A stretch of DNA of 64,000 nt from Alopecurus myosuroides (GCA_028641055.1 CM054058.1:495737007-495801006), one strand, 5' to 3'. Positions 1-12,325 are shown, numbered from the stretch's first letter. Made by a program: numbers and translations. Notes: generated by a model from the letters alone, not told the origin.

Positions 1-538
1 AAGAAGAAGAAGAAGAAGAAGAAGAAGAAGAAGAAGAAGAAGAAGAAGAAGAAGAAGAAGAAGAAGAAGAAGAAGAAGAAGAAGAAGAAGAAGAAGAAGA
101 AGAAGAAGAAGAAGAAGAAGAAGAAGAAGAAGAAGAAGAAGAAGAAGAAGAAGAAGAAGAAGAAGAAGAAGAAGAAGAAGAAGAAGAAGAAGAAGAAGAA
201 GAAGAAGAAGAAGAAGAAGAAGAAGAAGAAGAAGAAGAAGAAGAAGAAGAAGAAGAAGAAGAAGAAGAAGAAGAAGAAGAAGAAGAAGAAGAAGAACCAA
301 GAAGAAGAAGAACCAAGAAGAAGAAGAACCAAGAAGAAGAACAAGAAGAAGAAGAAGAAGAAGAAGAAGAAGAAGAAGAAGAAGAAGAAGAAGAAGAAGA
401 AGAAGAAGAAGAAGAAGAAGAAGAAGAAGAAGAAGAAGAAGAAGAAGAAGAACCAAGAAGAAGAAGAACCAAGAAGAAGAAGAACCAAGAAGAAGAACAA
501 GAAGAAGAAGAAGAAGAAGAAGAAGAAGAAGAACCAAG
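1..538. repeat. (AAG)n microsatellite, over 500 bp
   Basis: The first 538 bases are an almost pure AAG/CTT array. It is interrupted only by a few CC-containing variants (AAGAACCAAG) near 297-340 and 452-540. The array starts at the window edge, so its true length is unknown. Tracts like this are prone to assembly collapse or expansion. No gene is supported in it. Confidence 0.98.
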
Positions 539-692
539 AATTGATCGACGGTGTGTATTCTATTCGGTACGAATTGTGCTCCTAATAAGAACTTGTGCTT
601 TAGAAGAAGAAGAAGAAGACAACAACCAAGAATTGATCGACGGTGTGTATTCTATTCGGTACGAATTGTGCTCCTAATAAGAACTTGTGCTT
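539..692. repeat. 62-bp unit repeated twice, linked by AAG repeats
   Basis: A 62-bp unit starting AATTGATCGACGGTGTG occurs at 539-600 and, essentially unchanged, at 631-692. The copies are separated by a short AAG-rich spacer. This looks like a higher-order duplication that includes the microsatellite. The 97-codon frame over it is created by the repeat and is not a credible gene. Confidence 0.9.
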
Positions 693-1165
693 TTCTTTGC
701 CGGCCTAATGCTTTTACCTTGGTCTACAAAGAGATGAAGAAGTGGATGGTGCTGGCCTCAAGCCTATCACTTTTGTTTTCAATCGTCGATGTTCTGCGAT
801 TCTATATCACGCGTTGTATGCATGTGATCATTAAACTTAATTAGATGGCTATTTTGGTTCGAAATCTTCCTGTTATTGAGATCGATGTGTACTATTCATG
901 AATGCATGTATATTAATATTTATGAAACTTATTTTGGTACGATGATCACTCTCGATCGTGTATGATCTCGGTTTTGTGTATTGCATATGCATATATGATC
1001 TCGGTTTTATGTATTGCATATGTATATATGCATATGTGATACATATATATTTGTGTGAATCAAAAATTTGGAGTGATTTGTATGTGTGACTTCTAAAAAT
1101 AGTGTATAAATAATGTATTTGCACCTGTATACGAAAATACAACACTATATACGAAAATACCAAAA
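693..1165. other. AT-rich stretch without a gene
   Basis: AT-rich sequence with no coding signal. A local duplication is visible around 957-1030, where TATGATCTCGGTTTT plus GTATTGCATATG is repeated, followed by alternating purine-pyrimidine TATATGCATATG runs. Confidence 0.7.
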
Positions 1166-1364
1166 AAAAAAACTGGGCGTGGTAACGCTGGCGGACGCGG
1201 CTATCGTTGACGAACATAGCGCTGGCGAATAAGGATGTGTTCGCCAGCGCTAAGCCCTGTTGTAGCGGGTTATCGCCAGTGGTAACGGGTTACCGCTGGC
1301 GAACAACGCTTCGACAGCGGTAGCCCAATCCTGTTTGTCGCTGGTAGACTTTCTCCTACTAGTG
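1166..1364 (-). mobile_element. CACTA transposon terminus with subterminal repeats
   Basis: The segment ends at 1350-1364 in TTCTCCTACTAGTG, the reverse complement of a CACTAGTAGGAGAA terminus typical of grass CACTA (En/Spm) elements. Inside it, short GC-rich motifs such as GCTGGCGAA and CGCCAGCG recur in both orientations, as expected of transposase-binding subterminal repeats. The other terminus is not found nearby. The inner boundary at 1166 is where the GC-rich repeats begin and is approximate. Confidence 0.7.
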
Positions 1365-1655
1365 ATAACACATAAAAAATGTTAAACAACAACACATAAT
1401 CATTAAAAAATCATGGTAAAAAAATTTGAGTTAATAAACTCACAAGAAATTATAGAGATAGTTTGACTGTACATTGGAGTTTTTACCTAACATGATTATG
1501 ATTAGGGAAAACGTTAATACATTAGGATATAGAGGTGACCTACTTGTCGATATTTTAGATGGGTATATGGGCACACGGGTATAGGTTACCCATACCTTCT
1601 ATGCCAGATGGGTATGATATTTCCCTATTTATATATTCATGGGTAATTTTTTTTT

Positions 1656-2896
1656 GGAAAACGCTGGTGATCAGGCGGGGGATCACGCGTTTCGATCCCC
1701 CGCCTCGCTGGCCTTCCATGCGTGGCTGTACGAAATGTCCTCCGCCTCCATCACGCGCCGCGTGTCACTTATTGGGCCCTACAACCGCGCCTTTCCCTTA
1801 TCCTTTCGTGTCCGCACATCTTTTCCCAGAGATCTCCTTTTCCCCATCGAGCTCATCCCCTACCTCCTGCGTTGCTGCTTCCTCCATGCTCACGTGCCGC
1901 CGCTCCTCCTCCCGCCCATCCTCCGCCGCCGTTCTCCTTAGCCAACGCACTGCCGCCGTGCGATACTCCCATCCCACATCTCCGCATCTCCAATCGCTCC
2001 CACGCGAGGGCCCTATGACGGACAACACCATTACTCAAGCAATCAATCTATCCATCGAAATTGCAGGGGCTCTCTCTAAGCTTGAGCCGCTCGCCGGAGC
2101 TACAAAGGGCAGGCACCCGAGCTGCAAGGGGTGGTGCTGGTGTTTCTAGTGGTGAGGTTGGAAGCTTCCTATCGGTTGTGTGAGGCGGAGCTGGTGGTGC
2201 TGGTGCTGAGAGCGTGGCGCCTCTAGTGCTGCGACCATCGCCGAGCAAGCTGGCCGTCGTCAGTGGTCGATGGTGCTCCCATGTACGGGTGATGCTCTGA
2301 TGGGTGTTCGGTGATGCTCCCATGGACATACGATGACACCGGAGCACTGGAGCAGCTCGAAGCATGGCGGTGTTTGCGCCATGGAGGACACCGGCGTTGC
2401 TGCAAAAGGAGCACGCCGGTGCTCCCGAGGCCGGCAATGGTGCTCCCGAAGACCAATTTTTTTTGCTACTTTTGTGTAATTTTTTTGCTTTTTTGTACAA
2501 ATTTTTTGCTACCACAATTCCGGCGAGGTCTGATTATTTGCTCTAATAGACTAATTTTTTTGCTACAATAACATTTATTTTTTGCTTTCTTAGAATAAAT
2601 TTTTTGCTCTGCATTCCACCGGCGAGCAAAGTCTCCGGCGATGACTCCGGTGAAATTTGACTTTTGTTACTGTAGCAAAAAAAGATTTGCTACAGTAACT
2701 CCGGCGAGGTCTCCGGCGAGATGTCTTTTTCTGTTCTTTTTTGTGCGAAACGTTTTTTGCTACATGGGAGCAAAAGCGGGGTGTTTTTTTGCTACACAGA
2801 GCTAATACAAGATTTAGGCAAAAAGATGGACACGTGTTGGCTTGGGGACCCGGGGGATGAAAATTTTCTATCCCCGGGAGACGCCCAGCGCTGTCC
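1656..2896. mobile_element. Non-autonomous MULE-like element
   Basis: The left end GGAAAACGCTGG and the right end, read inward as GGACAGCGCTGG, form imperfect terminal inverted repeats followed by CGGGGGAT-type sequence on both sides. Flanking T runs (1647-1655 and 2897-2904) are compatible with an 8-9 bp target-site duplication, though homopolymers are weak evidence. The interior is GC-rich with GGTGCTCC-type short repeats and no transposase. A related left end is at 12326 and a related right end at 35483. The open frames inside are GC-driven and not supported as genes. Confidence 0.6.
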
Positions 2897-3637
2897 TTTT
2901 TTTTGTCCCATACCCTTGTCCTAATAGGGGCTTTACCCACAGGGTACGTGGCTAAAGGGTACCCATTCCATCTCTAATCAGAACCTAACGTATTCGTATG
3001 ATCGGATCGTGTAACAGTTTAAATTAAAGTGACAAGAAATTAAGAATACCTGGTAGCTATCATAATAGCATTTTTTTAGGAGAGCATATATCATAGCTGC
3101 GCGCGTACATACTAGATTTTTTTCTTTTTTGAGGGTCCTCACTTTATTAAGCCAAAACGTTCATAGTGATAAAAAAATTCATATGGTGTGTGGGAGAGCC
3201 AGAGGTGACGACCGTAATCTAGGCAAGCTAAACTGTGAGCTAAGCCATGAGCTTTAGTATTCGAGTGGTGAAGATGATCTCTTCGTTTAGATAACTGAAG
3301 AGCGTGCTGCATGTTTTTCTGCTTTCTCTTTATGGCCTGGCCGGAGTGTGCTACCCCCTAATCCTAGCTCGAAATAGAAGTTCATAACTAATACGGGTTA
3401 TTTAAAAGCTAGCCCTAGCTAATATGAATAGCATTCCATCGGTATAGTCCTAACTAATACGAATAACAATTCATCAATATAGCCCTAGCTAATATGAATA
3501 GTAGCAGTTCAGTTTGGTGATCGGGGCGGTAGTTCTTCTTATCATTGTCATTCTTCTTGGTACCTTGAGGTAACTCTGTCAGCCCACATTACCTCGGCCC
3601 ACTCCATCCTCTTGTTATTCCAAGTTTCATTGTCATC
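2897..3637. other. No gene seen; TE-derived remnants
   Basis: No protein-coding signal. Around 3125-3150 the GGGTCCTCACTTTATTAAGCC sequence resembles the antisense of a LINE 3' end. Around 3365-3500 a short AT-rich motif (CTAGCTAATATGAATAG) recurs loosely three times. Confidence 0.5.
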
Positions 3638-3898
3638 TCAATTCACACCATGGCCGAAGTCAATACTGTCAAGCGTGACATCTGCCTCATCTGGGACATG
3701 GGAATCGAAGCCCCATCCAAGGATCCAGTTATGAAGAATGCAACACGCAAGAATTAGCTTCACTTGGATGGCAAAAGGGTGAAATGGCTTCTGGTCAAGG
3801 ATCTTGAATCTATTTTTCAGTGCAGCAAAAGCTCTCTCGACCGTAACTCTAAGACTAGAGTGCCTGAGATTGAACAATTCCTTGGTAGTGGATTTTTT
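3638..3898 (-). pseudogene. PIF/Harbinger transposase C-terminal fragment
   Basis: The minus-strand frame carries a block of about 70 residues with LFNLRHSSLR, VERAFAALKNRF and CCILHNWI. These match the C-terminal part of PIF/Harbinger DDE transposases (DDE_Tnp_4 family). The rest of the transposase is missing: immediately upstream, near 3899, the frame runs into unrelated sequence that looks like the A-rich tail of a LINE. It is therefore a dead fragment interrupted by a later insertion. The hydrophobic N-terminal part of the longer open frame belongs to the inserted sequence. Confidence 0.8.
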
Positions 3899-4700
3899 AT
3901 AAAGAATGTATATTAATACAGAGGAGATACAAATTACACCCAGGCTCTGCAACAACGCAATAACCAGAGCCATTACGGATGGACACAGCCGAAAGACAAT
4001 AAGAAGAAGAAATAAAAAGAAAAGTCCCGCTACTTTGGCCAGATCAAAGAGGAACGAAGTCAAGCAGACATTCGTCGTTGCGCGATTTGGAACCCTAGTA
4101 CCACCACCATTATTAGAGCACACCGGAAGGCCCCCACGCCGTCGGTCGGAGCAGTAAAGGTTGGTCGAAGAAGCCACCCCGAAGTCAGCATCAATTCGAC
4201 CTCAACCTCGCCGCCCCGGCTACGCCCTCCAGCGGGATGGCATCGGAGAAGATAGCAGCACCGTGCATAACTGCAGAGAGCACCATCCCAGGCTGGGTAG
4301 TCCAGATCGGATCAGCCCAGATTAAAAAGAGCGGCCGCCGTCGGCACGCCGCCGTCTCCTCGCCGCCCTCCCGCCTTCTTGCCGTAGCAGACGACCGCCG
4401 CCGACTCCCTGCCATGGACCGACGCGCCGCCGCCATGGTCGTGTCCCGCACCTGTGCCGCCAATCCAGGCCCCCGCGCGAGAGAAACCTGACGGCCGTGC
4501 CACCCCCGCCCACCGCCTTCGACGGCCAGGGCGTGGCCGCCACCACCGGCGCCGGTGACAGCGGCCGGAGGGAGAGGCACGAGCGGCGCTCGCTCGCTCG
4601 CTAGGGTTTGTCGCCTCCGGAACCGCCATCGCGCGAGCGGCCCGGGACGCCGGCTGGAGATGAGCTACGACGAGTTATGGCGCCGATACGTACGCGGTCT
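3899..4700 (-). mobile_element. Probable truncated LINE 3' region
   Basis: Read on the minus strand, the sequence ends in CTGTATTAATATACATTC, then TTTATAAAAAA, against the Harbinger fragment. This resembles the A-rich tail of a plant LINE. The upstream part is GC-rich (about 4190-4660) with no intact ORF or reverse transcriptase motifs, so only 3' or UTR-like sequence may be present. The upstream boundary is a guess and no target-site duplication was found. Confidence 0.4.
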
Positions 4701-6516
4701 CACTGCTTTGTCTGGCGTGAAACACCGCCGGAATTTTCCCATCTCCCGCCATCCCCACCCAGCTCCCCCGTGCGCTCCGGCGCTCGCTTTTTGCAGTCGC
4801 GCGGCCTGACTCCACGGAACTGCCGATTCGGCCGCTCCAATGGGGCACTCAGGACTGCTTTAAGCATTGTGTGGGCGCAGAATTTTGATGCATGCAACCA
4901 AACAAACGTCCCGCTTCGCTTCCCTAATGCCTGGTTCATCCTCCTGCAGGCTACCAAACGCGCCGGAAGATGATCTATTTATTGTCTCGTGATCATTGAT
5001 GATGGAGATGGACCGAGCAAGAAATGTCGGCGGGATATCAAGTCCACCTTGCAGGCCTAGTGAGGTGAGTGCCTCACCTTTTGGCCATGCACTGATGCAC
5101 CACCACTACGAACCACCGCTTATCAAGCCCAGTAATAGATGGCCAAGGATGTGAAGTATGATGTGGTCTATATATTTCTTGTAGCGGAGGACGGAAAAAA
5201 TTATGGTCGGACGAACTCTAAAGGATAAAAAGGGTTTGATGCAACTTAGTACAATAGATACATAAACATATTTGGGCAGAAATAGGAGCTAAAAATATAG
5301 CACTAATGAACCTAAAAACATAAACACATACTTGGTGTAGAGGTGTTGCCACTAGCAAGTGGCATAATTTATTTTTCAAATATGCAATTGACAAATATTA
5401 CAAAAAAAAACTAGGTATTTTACCAATTTATATATCTCGCTCATCCTGAAATTCCAGTTCGCACACGGTATCATGAATTGTACATACCCTTTTCGGAGCT
5501 GCAGCCTGCAGATAACTTTTTCTGTCCATGTGTACATTCAAACAGCTCTCCGGCGGATCGCAGAAGCCTAACGTCCAAGCAGCCGTCTGAAAGAACATGC
5601 AGCCATGCGCCGCACCTTGCTTGCTGGCACCGCCCGTCGTCTCTTCTTGATGCCGTCCTGGTCTCCTGCCGGCCTGTCGGACGGCTCCCCGTTCAGCAGG
5701 ACTGCCGTTTAGACGTTCTTGCCGCAGCCGGCAGGAGCGATGGCAACTATTTGAGGAAGGTACCTAAAATAATTCTTTCTACGAATGAGCAACTATTTTA
5801 GGCGGCAGCCGGCAGGACTTCAGGTCAAAGAGGCAAGAGGCACAATACGAACTATATGGATCAGGACCGATCCATCTGTTACCGTCACCCGTCTAAGAAA
5901 ACATAGCGATTAAGCGATGGTCTACAGCTCCGAGCGCGGCCTGTGGCCCAGTTCGGCTGAAACTCTCTCCGCACATAGCCCATAAGGCCTATTCCAGCTG
6001 AGCCAACAGGCATTGCGGCCCAGTTTCGCTGTATTTCTCTTTTCCTCTCTAAAACCGAGCTGAACTTACCAGTTTTTGCATATACAAAGAGAAAATGCCT
6101 ATATATACGTAATTTTTCGTCAAAAATCAAGGTAGGGCGGTTGCCCTACCTTGCCCTACTGGGAGCTCCGCCCCATGTATGCATTGATCTTGAAGTTATG
6201 GGAATGATCACATGTTGTTGCTCACCGCTGTCACCATGCATCCCACGGTTCATGTTCGCGCCACCTCGAAGAACGGCCCAACCATAAAAATGTTGTTTTG
6301 GGGAGCAAGGATTATCTAAAGAACAAAAGGAACAACGCTCTTGTAGCGCTGAACGATGGCCCCGGGCTGAAACGGTTATTGCTCGCTAGCTGTGTGTCTC
6401 TATGTTCTTTCTTGAGTTTCTTTGAAACTTGTCACACATATATCAACAAGTGTCGCAACATTCAGATTTGTCAAACTGATAAGAACAATCTGCTATCTCA
6501 TTTTCGAATGTATGTA
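4701..6516. other. No gene seen
   Basis: Mixed-composition intergenic DNA between TE fragments and the 3' side of the GGT gene. Small open frames, such as 5478-5801, show no recognisable domain, start context or splice structure. Confidence 0.6.
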
Positions 6517-6768
6517 CTCCCTCCATCCCAAAATATAAGGCGCGCTATTTTTGTGGTGGTCTTTGATGGTCAACTTTGACCACAAATATATAACAAATTG
6601 TATAGATTGAGAATATATAAATGGTACTTTGAAATCGTCTTGGAAAATTCTTTCATTTCATATATTTTTATACTATTTATGCGGACATATTATAAGAATA
6701 ATTCATGGTCAAAGTTAGACTCTGTTGACCAGCGAAACTATGCGCCTTATAATTTGGAACGGAGGAAG
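6517..6768. mobile_element. Stowaway-type MITE, TA duplication
   Basis: A 252-bp element with terminal inverted repeats CTCCCTCCATCCCAAAATAT at the left and, at the right, the inverse ending in AATTTGGAACGGAGGAAG. It is flanked by TA on both sides (6515-6516 and 6769-6770), the Tc1/mariner target duplication. It has no coding capacity. It lies 33 bp beyond the GGT stop codon, so it is probably part of that transcript's 3' UTR or polyadenylation region. Confidence 0.9.
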
Positions 6769-6803
6769 TACATTCTTTCACATGTAAGAACAGTTTGTCC
6801 ACA

Positions 6804-9800
6804 TCACACACATGCAGGGCAACCATCTTTCCTAGGATCGCTCACCGCCGTTAGCATCCCACGGAACACGTTGTCTCCCCCACTAACGATGCCGGAGACG
6901 GGCTCCAGAAGATCCTGCACGATCATCTGGCACACCGCCCCTGACCCCGTGCCCTCCAGCACGTGCCCCCGGCTTCTCAAAAATTCCCTCGTCTCAGTGC
7001 TGAGCGCAATAACCTCTCCATCAACCACCGTCTCGTCCTCGTACTTCACCACGTTGGGCACCAGCTTGTGGTACACCCTGGCGCTCTGCACGGCGGAGAG
7101 GGGGCTCATGCCCACGACAAAATGGTTAAGGAACACTTGTATCACTCCCGTGATGATGTTGGTTCCTCCGCTGCCACCAAGCACGCCGGCGAGCTTCTCA
7201 CCCTTAACGATGATGGTCGGCGTCATGGAGGAGAGGGGTCGTTTTCCCGGGGCAATGAAGTTGGCCGGCGCCGGCGGGAGGCTGCCAGGGGTTTGTTGGG
7301 GTACAGAGAAGTCGTCCATCTCGTTGTTGAGCACGATGCCCGTGGATGGCGACAACACATGCGCCCCAAAGAAGTAGTTCACTGTGGTTGTCATCGACAC
7401 CGCATTCCGGTCGCCATCCACCACGCACAAGTGGCTCGTTCCATTGTCTCTTAGTTGGCTCCATCTGAAATTTCAAGTATTTGTCCGTGAAAACGCTACC
7501 TTGATAGTACACCAATTGTTGGAATATTAATTCCTACTTACTTTGGGAGATAGTAGTCAGAAGGGAAGGTCGTGTTGTCAGCAATCCTTTGGCGGATCTT
7601 GTCGGCAAACGCCGGGGAGAGCATCTCGGAAACGTTGTCCGCAACATTGACGAAGTTGGGGTCACCAAGGTCCATCCGGACAGCCAGCATGTGCTTCACC
7701 GCCTCGATTAGCCGGTGCACGCCAAGAAACCCCTTGAGGAACTCCGTCGACTTGTACCCACCCAAGATGTTCAACACCTATACAAAATAAAAACAAAGAA
7801 AACAGTTTATTCATCAATCCAAACGGAAAGCATTTGATCAATCAATCCATAACCATCAATAAATTAACAGATAAATGAATGATCGATCCATGGGAATAAT
7901 AGCAGTGAGATACCTAGAGCTTAGAATTTCGTAATAAACGAACGCTCCCCATCAAAACTTACCACATTTGTAAATTTCCTAATTTATTTCAGGAAAATCT
8001 ACCACATTTGTGATTGAATTTGCACAAATTTAAATTCAGAGGATGGGTTGAAGAAATACATAATGCTCCATGTTAAGTAACCATATTCTATGGCAATGGT
8101 AATTTTGCTTAAGAGCGCTCCTACACGTACTACTAAATTCTTACGATCTTTGTACGACACATAATCTTGGTCGTCTATTTAAGGAACGTATGTGGGTCAA
8201 AGCCATCGATCCAAGTATCATACAGAATCAGACACACTTCGTATACGTGAAGTAATTTCGTTTGCTTAATTTAAAACTGTTCCTACCATTTCAGGAATAA
8301 ATGTGATGTTTATCATAAGTGATTTTCAAATGTCATGCATTGGATTTCAAATGAACCAAAATTTATCCATTAAAGTACAAATATTTTGCTAACCCACGAA
8401 ATTAAGCAAATTTCAGTAGAAACAATTAACAATGGAGACGTACCAGTGCCATGCCGACGGTGCCGCTGGACGGCGGTGGCATACCCAGGAAGGTGAATCC
8501 CATGGCGTCAGCCTTCATGGCCTCGCTCGCCACCACCCTGTACCCCCTCAGGTCCTCTGCTGTCACCACCCCTCCCGCCTGCCTCACGTCGTCTGTCAGT
8601 CTCGCCCCAACATCCCCGCTGTAGAACTCGGCGACGCCACGCTCCGCCACAGCCTCCAGCACGTCAGCGAGTGCCGGGTTGCGACAGAGCTCGCCGGCGG
8701 TTAGGAGCTTCCCGCCGGGAGCAAAGACGCCGCTGAGGCCTGGATCGGCGAGCACGTCGTCCTCTATTTCCTTGAGGGCGTTGGCCACGTAGGGGACGAC
8801 CACGTAGCCGTCGCGGGCGAGCGCGATGGCCGACGCGAAGAGAGACTTCCACGGGAGCCGGCCGTAGCGCGACCACATGGCGTGGAGGCCGGCGAGCTCC
8901 CCCGGCACGCCCATGGAGAGCGCGCCCTTGAACTTGGTCGTCGGGTCGGCCTCGTACATGTTCTGGTATACATTGAAATTCAGTTAATCAGTACAAGACG
9001 ATTAAGTTTATGATAATACTCCGTAGCTGCTAGATTAGCAGCAACGCACACGCGCGCGCGCGCTCAGCAATAATTTCAGCAAAGATCACCCACTAATCAA
9101 AAAGCGGAGCAGAAAACAAATGGCTAACTAATTCTGCGATCAAATCACGTGCAACAACTCCATCAGATCCAAATTATTGAGGCACACTGGACGACACATC
9201 TGAACAAAACTACTAAGAAATGCCTTGGGATAAGAGATGCTAGCTGTACTATTTTCATTACGTAATGTTATATTATGGTGATTGGTTTTATGTCAACTCC
9301 ATATTGGAGTGGATACTACTTGCTAGCTAGAAGGTGAGGGGTACACACGTTTTGCCACGACCTATTATTAATCCAAGTGATTGATTAAATATTTTGTTGC
9401 TGTCCTTTGCGTTCACGTAACCATGAGATGAGCAGATCATTCGTCCGATTAAGACCAGGTTTTTTTTTCTTCAAAAAAATTAAGCTACCACTGGTCAGTT
9501 TTATACTAGTGCGTAAAGCATACTGGGCCCACCGACAGATATCGTCTACCCAACAGCTAACGCACGCTATTAGCAGGGCAGGGGCCCACAGGTCATGGCA
9601 CATGAATGGCGAGCGCACGGGAGAAAAGAATCACTGATTTTTTTTTTCTGTCGTGTCCCACATGATCGCGACGTAGTGGGGGCAGCAACATACCAGCGTG
9701 GCCGCGGCCGGCGCGGTCTCCCGTGCGTCCAAGGCGACGGCCTCGCCGGACCCCGCGTCCCTGACGACGATGAAGGCGCCGCCGCCGATCCCGCTCGACA

Positions 9801-10155
9801 TCGGGTGCACCACGCCCAGGCAGAGTGCCGCCGCCACGGCCGCGTCCACCGCGTGCCCGCCCGCACGCAGCGCCGCGGCCCCCACCTCCGAGCACCGCCC
9901 GTCGTCCGCCGCCACGGCGCCCACGCCCGACTCCACCTCGTGCGTGCTGAACCGCGCGCCGCCCACCCTGCTGCTCGGGTCCCGATCGGCGCCAGGGCCC
10001 AGGAGCAGCAGCAGGACGCCGGCCAGGGCGAGCAGGGCCACGGCGATGGCCAGCGCAGCGCACGGGCGGCGGGCCCGGTGGCGCGGCATCTCGTCCGGCG
10101 AGAGGACGGCGTCATGGAGGAGCGGGCTCTGCAGGGCAGCACGCGGCGCGGCCAT
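6804..10155 (-). CDS. Gamma-glutamyltransferase (glutathione hydrolase), four exons, N-terminally anchored
   Basis: Exons by GT-AG junctions are 10155-9694, 8962-8444, 7777-7542 and 7464-6804; phases match and give 625 residues, the usual plant GGT length. GGTs cleave the gamma-glutamyl bond of glutathione and its S-conjugates. A hydrophobic anchor lies at residues 32-52 after a short cytosolic-like N-terminus, as in vacuolar-type plant GGTs (GGT3/GGT4-like), so a vacuolar role in detoxifying glutathione conjugates is inferred rather than shown. The autoprocessing nucleophile is Thr415 in GTSHL, which would release a small subunit of about 211 residues. SSMTPTI at 484-490 and the glycine-rich GGSGGTN at 502-508 fit the active-site and oxyanion region. 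The ATG at 10155 is preferred over an upstream non-ATG extension. No frameshift or stop is seen; the gene looks intact. Confidence 0.93.
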
Positions 10156-10275
10156 GGCCGGAGAGAGATTCCGTGGACAGACAGACAAAGGGGGAGGAGG
10201 AGAAGCAGAGGATTCTTCGGATGGTGAGAGCTGACACTGCCAATGGGAGTGCTCTGTTTTGATGCCTGAGATTTG

Positions 10276-10283
10276 TTTTATAC
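10276..10283 (-). promoter_or_regulatory. TATA box of the GGT gene
   Basis: On the minus strand GTATAAAA lies about 120 bp upstream of the GGT ATG, leaving room for a 5' UTR of about 90 bp. A CCCATTGGC motif (inverted CCAAT) lies between it and the ATG. Position and sequence fit a core promoter, but transcription start is inferred. Confidence 0.6.
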
Positions 10284-10292
10284 TGCTAAGTG

Positions 10293-12325
10293 GTCACAGA
10301 AGTCCCTGCTTCTAATTTTACTCTGTTGTTGTGGAGTATATTTTTTTATCACTACTATTTTTTTGGTTGTAGAAACTATGACCCAAGCCAAGACTTGGTT
10401 TAACAATTTAAAATTTCAGAAGAGGAGGGATAGACGTAGCCGTAAGATTCTCCTGAAGCTAATCCTTCATTAAAGAAAACATGTTTTGATTAGTACTGCT
10501 GCATTCCACCAGGATATACATGTGCGCACGGATTCGTGCAGGAGTTTAATCCTTGGTGAACGGTATATCATTGTTGGAAGCAATTAATTACCTGTTTGCT
10601 AATTCTTAGTCAGTTAGCTAATTTTGTGAATTTATTTCAATGGATTTGATCTTTGCTGGAATATCAGATTTGTTTCTTATCCGCAACAAATTAATTGCAC
10701 AGGTTATTTCTACTAGTACTAGCATATCTTGCAAGCACAGTAGGATTCGAAAAGTCATATGTGCTCTCTTCGTTTTAATTTTTTTTATCATTTAGAAATT
10801 TAGAAAAAAAACTGAAAATAATTATGGACGTAGTCTATGATGTAGCCTACAATCATGCAAAATCACAATACGAAATTATTTATATTACGTGCTATATAAA
10901 AATTGACAAAATCATTAAAAAAATTGGAGATTTGAAACACTGATTTATCTGCATAGCAAAACCCCTACTTTTAATAGTCACAGAAGTCCCTACTTTTAAT
11001 TTTATTCTGTTGTTATGTATATTTTTTTATCACTACTATTTTTTTGGTTGTAAAAACTATGAGCCAAGTCAAGACTTGGTTTAACAATTTGAAATTCCAG
11101 AAGAGAGGGATAGACGTAGCCGTAAGATTCTTCTGATGCTAATCCTTCATTAAAGAAAACATGTTTTGATTAGTACTGCTGCATTGCACCAGGATATACA
11201 TGTGCGCACGGATTCGTGCAGGAGTTTAATCCTTGGTGAACAGTATATCATTGTTGGAAACAATTAATTACCTGTTTGCTAATTCTTACTCAGTTAGCTA
11301 ATTTTGTGAATTTATTTCACTGGGTTTGATCTTTGCTGGAATATCAGATTTGTTTCTTATCCGCAACAAATTAATTGCACAGGTTATTTCTACTAGTACT
11401 AGCATATCTTGCAAGCACAGTAGGATTCGAAAAGCCATATGTGCTCTCTTCGTTTTATTTGTTTATTTTTTAAGAAATTTAAAACATTGAAAATAATTAT
11501 GGACGTAGTCTATGATGTAGCCTACAATCATGCAAAATCGCAATATGAAATTATTTATATTACGTGCTATATAAAATTTGACAAAATCATTAAAAAAATT
11601 GGAGATTTGAAACACTGTGATTTATCTGCATAGCAAGACCCCTACTTTTAATTGTCACAGAAGTCCCTACTTTTAATTTTATTCTGTTGTTGTGTATATT
11701 TTTTTATCACTACTATTTTTTTGGTTGTAAAAACTATGACCCAAGTCAAGACTTGGTTTAACAATTTGAAATTCCAGAAGAGAGGGATAGACGTAGCCGT
11801 AAGATTCTTCTGATGCTAATCATTCATTGAAGAAAACATGTTTTGATTAGTAGTGCTGCATTGCACCAGGATATACATGTGCGCACGGATTCGTGCAGGA
11901 GTTTAATCCTTGGTGAACAGTATATCATTGTTGGAAACAATTAATTACCTGTTTGCTAATTCTTACTCAGTTAGCTAATTTTGTGAATTTATTTCACTGG
12001 GTTTGATCTTTGCTGGAATATCAGATTTGTTTCTTATCCGCAACAAATTAATTGCACAGGTTATTTCTACTAGTACTAGCATATCTTGCAAGCACACTAG
12101 GATTCGAAAAGTCATATGTGCTCTCTTCGTTTTAAATTTTTTTATCATTTAGAATTTTTTTAAAAAAATGAAAATAGTTATAGACGTAGTCTATGATGTA
12201 GCCTACAATCATGCAAAATCACAATACGAAATTATTAATATTACGTGATGTATAAAAATTGAAAAAATCGTTAAAAAAGATTGGATATTTGAAACAATGT
12301 ACTCTGATTGATCTGCATAGCAAAA
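10293..12325. repeat. Three tandem copies of a ~680-bp unit upstream of GGT
   Basis: Taking GTCACAGAAGTCCCT as the unit start, copies run 10293-10976 (684 bp), 10977-11653 (677 bp) and 11654-12325 (about 672 bp). They are nearly identical apart from small indels; copies 2 and 3 look closest to each other. The unit is AT-rich and non-coding. The array begins about 10 bp upstream of the GGT TATA box. Copy 3 is cut at CATAGCAAAA by the MULE-like terminus at 12326. A diverged relative is at 35640-35985. Confidence 0.95.

Noticed and set aside
551..844. 97-codon frame after the AAG tract
   Set aside because: Built from the repeated 62-bp unit and AAG codons; no domain and no promoter evidence.
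1559..2149. 196-codon plus-strand frame
   Set aside because: It crosses the left terminus of a MULE-like element and consists of low-complexity Pro/Ser/Arg sequence without a domain.
6598..7454. Plus-strand open frames over the 3' part of the GGT gene
   Set aside because: They are antisense shadows of a well-supported GGT exon with catalytic motifs on the minus strand.
9593..10234. Several long open frames around GGT exon 1
   Set aside because: High GC keeps all frames open; only the frame with the membrane anchor and GGT-type residues splices correctly to exon 2.
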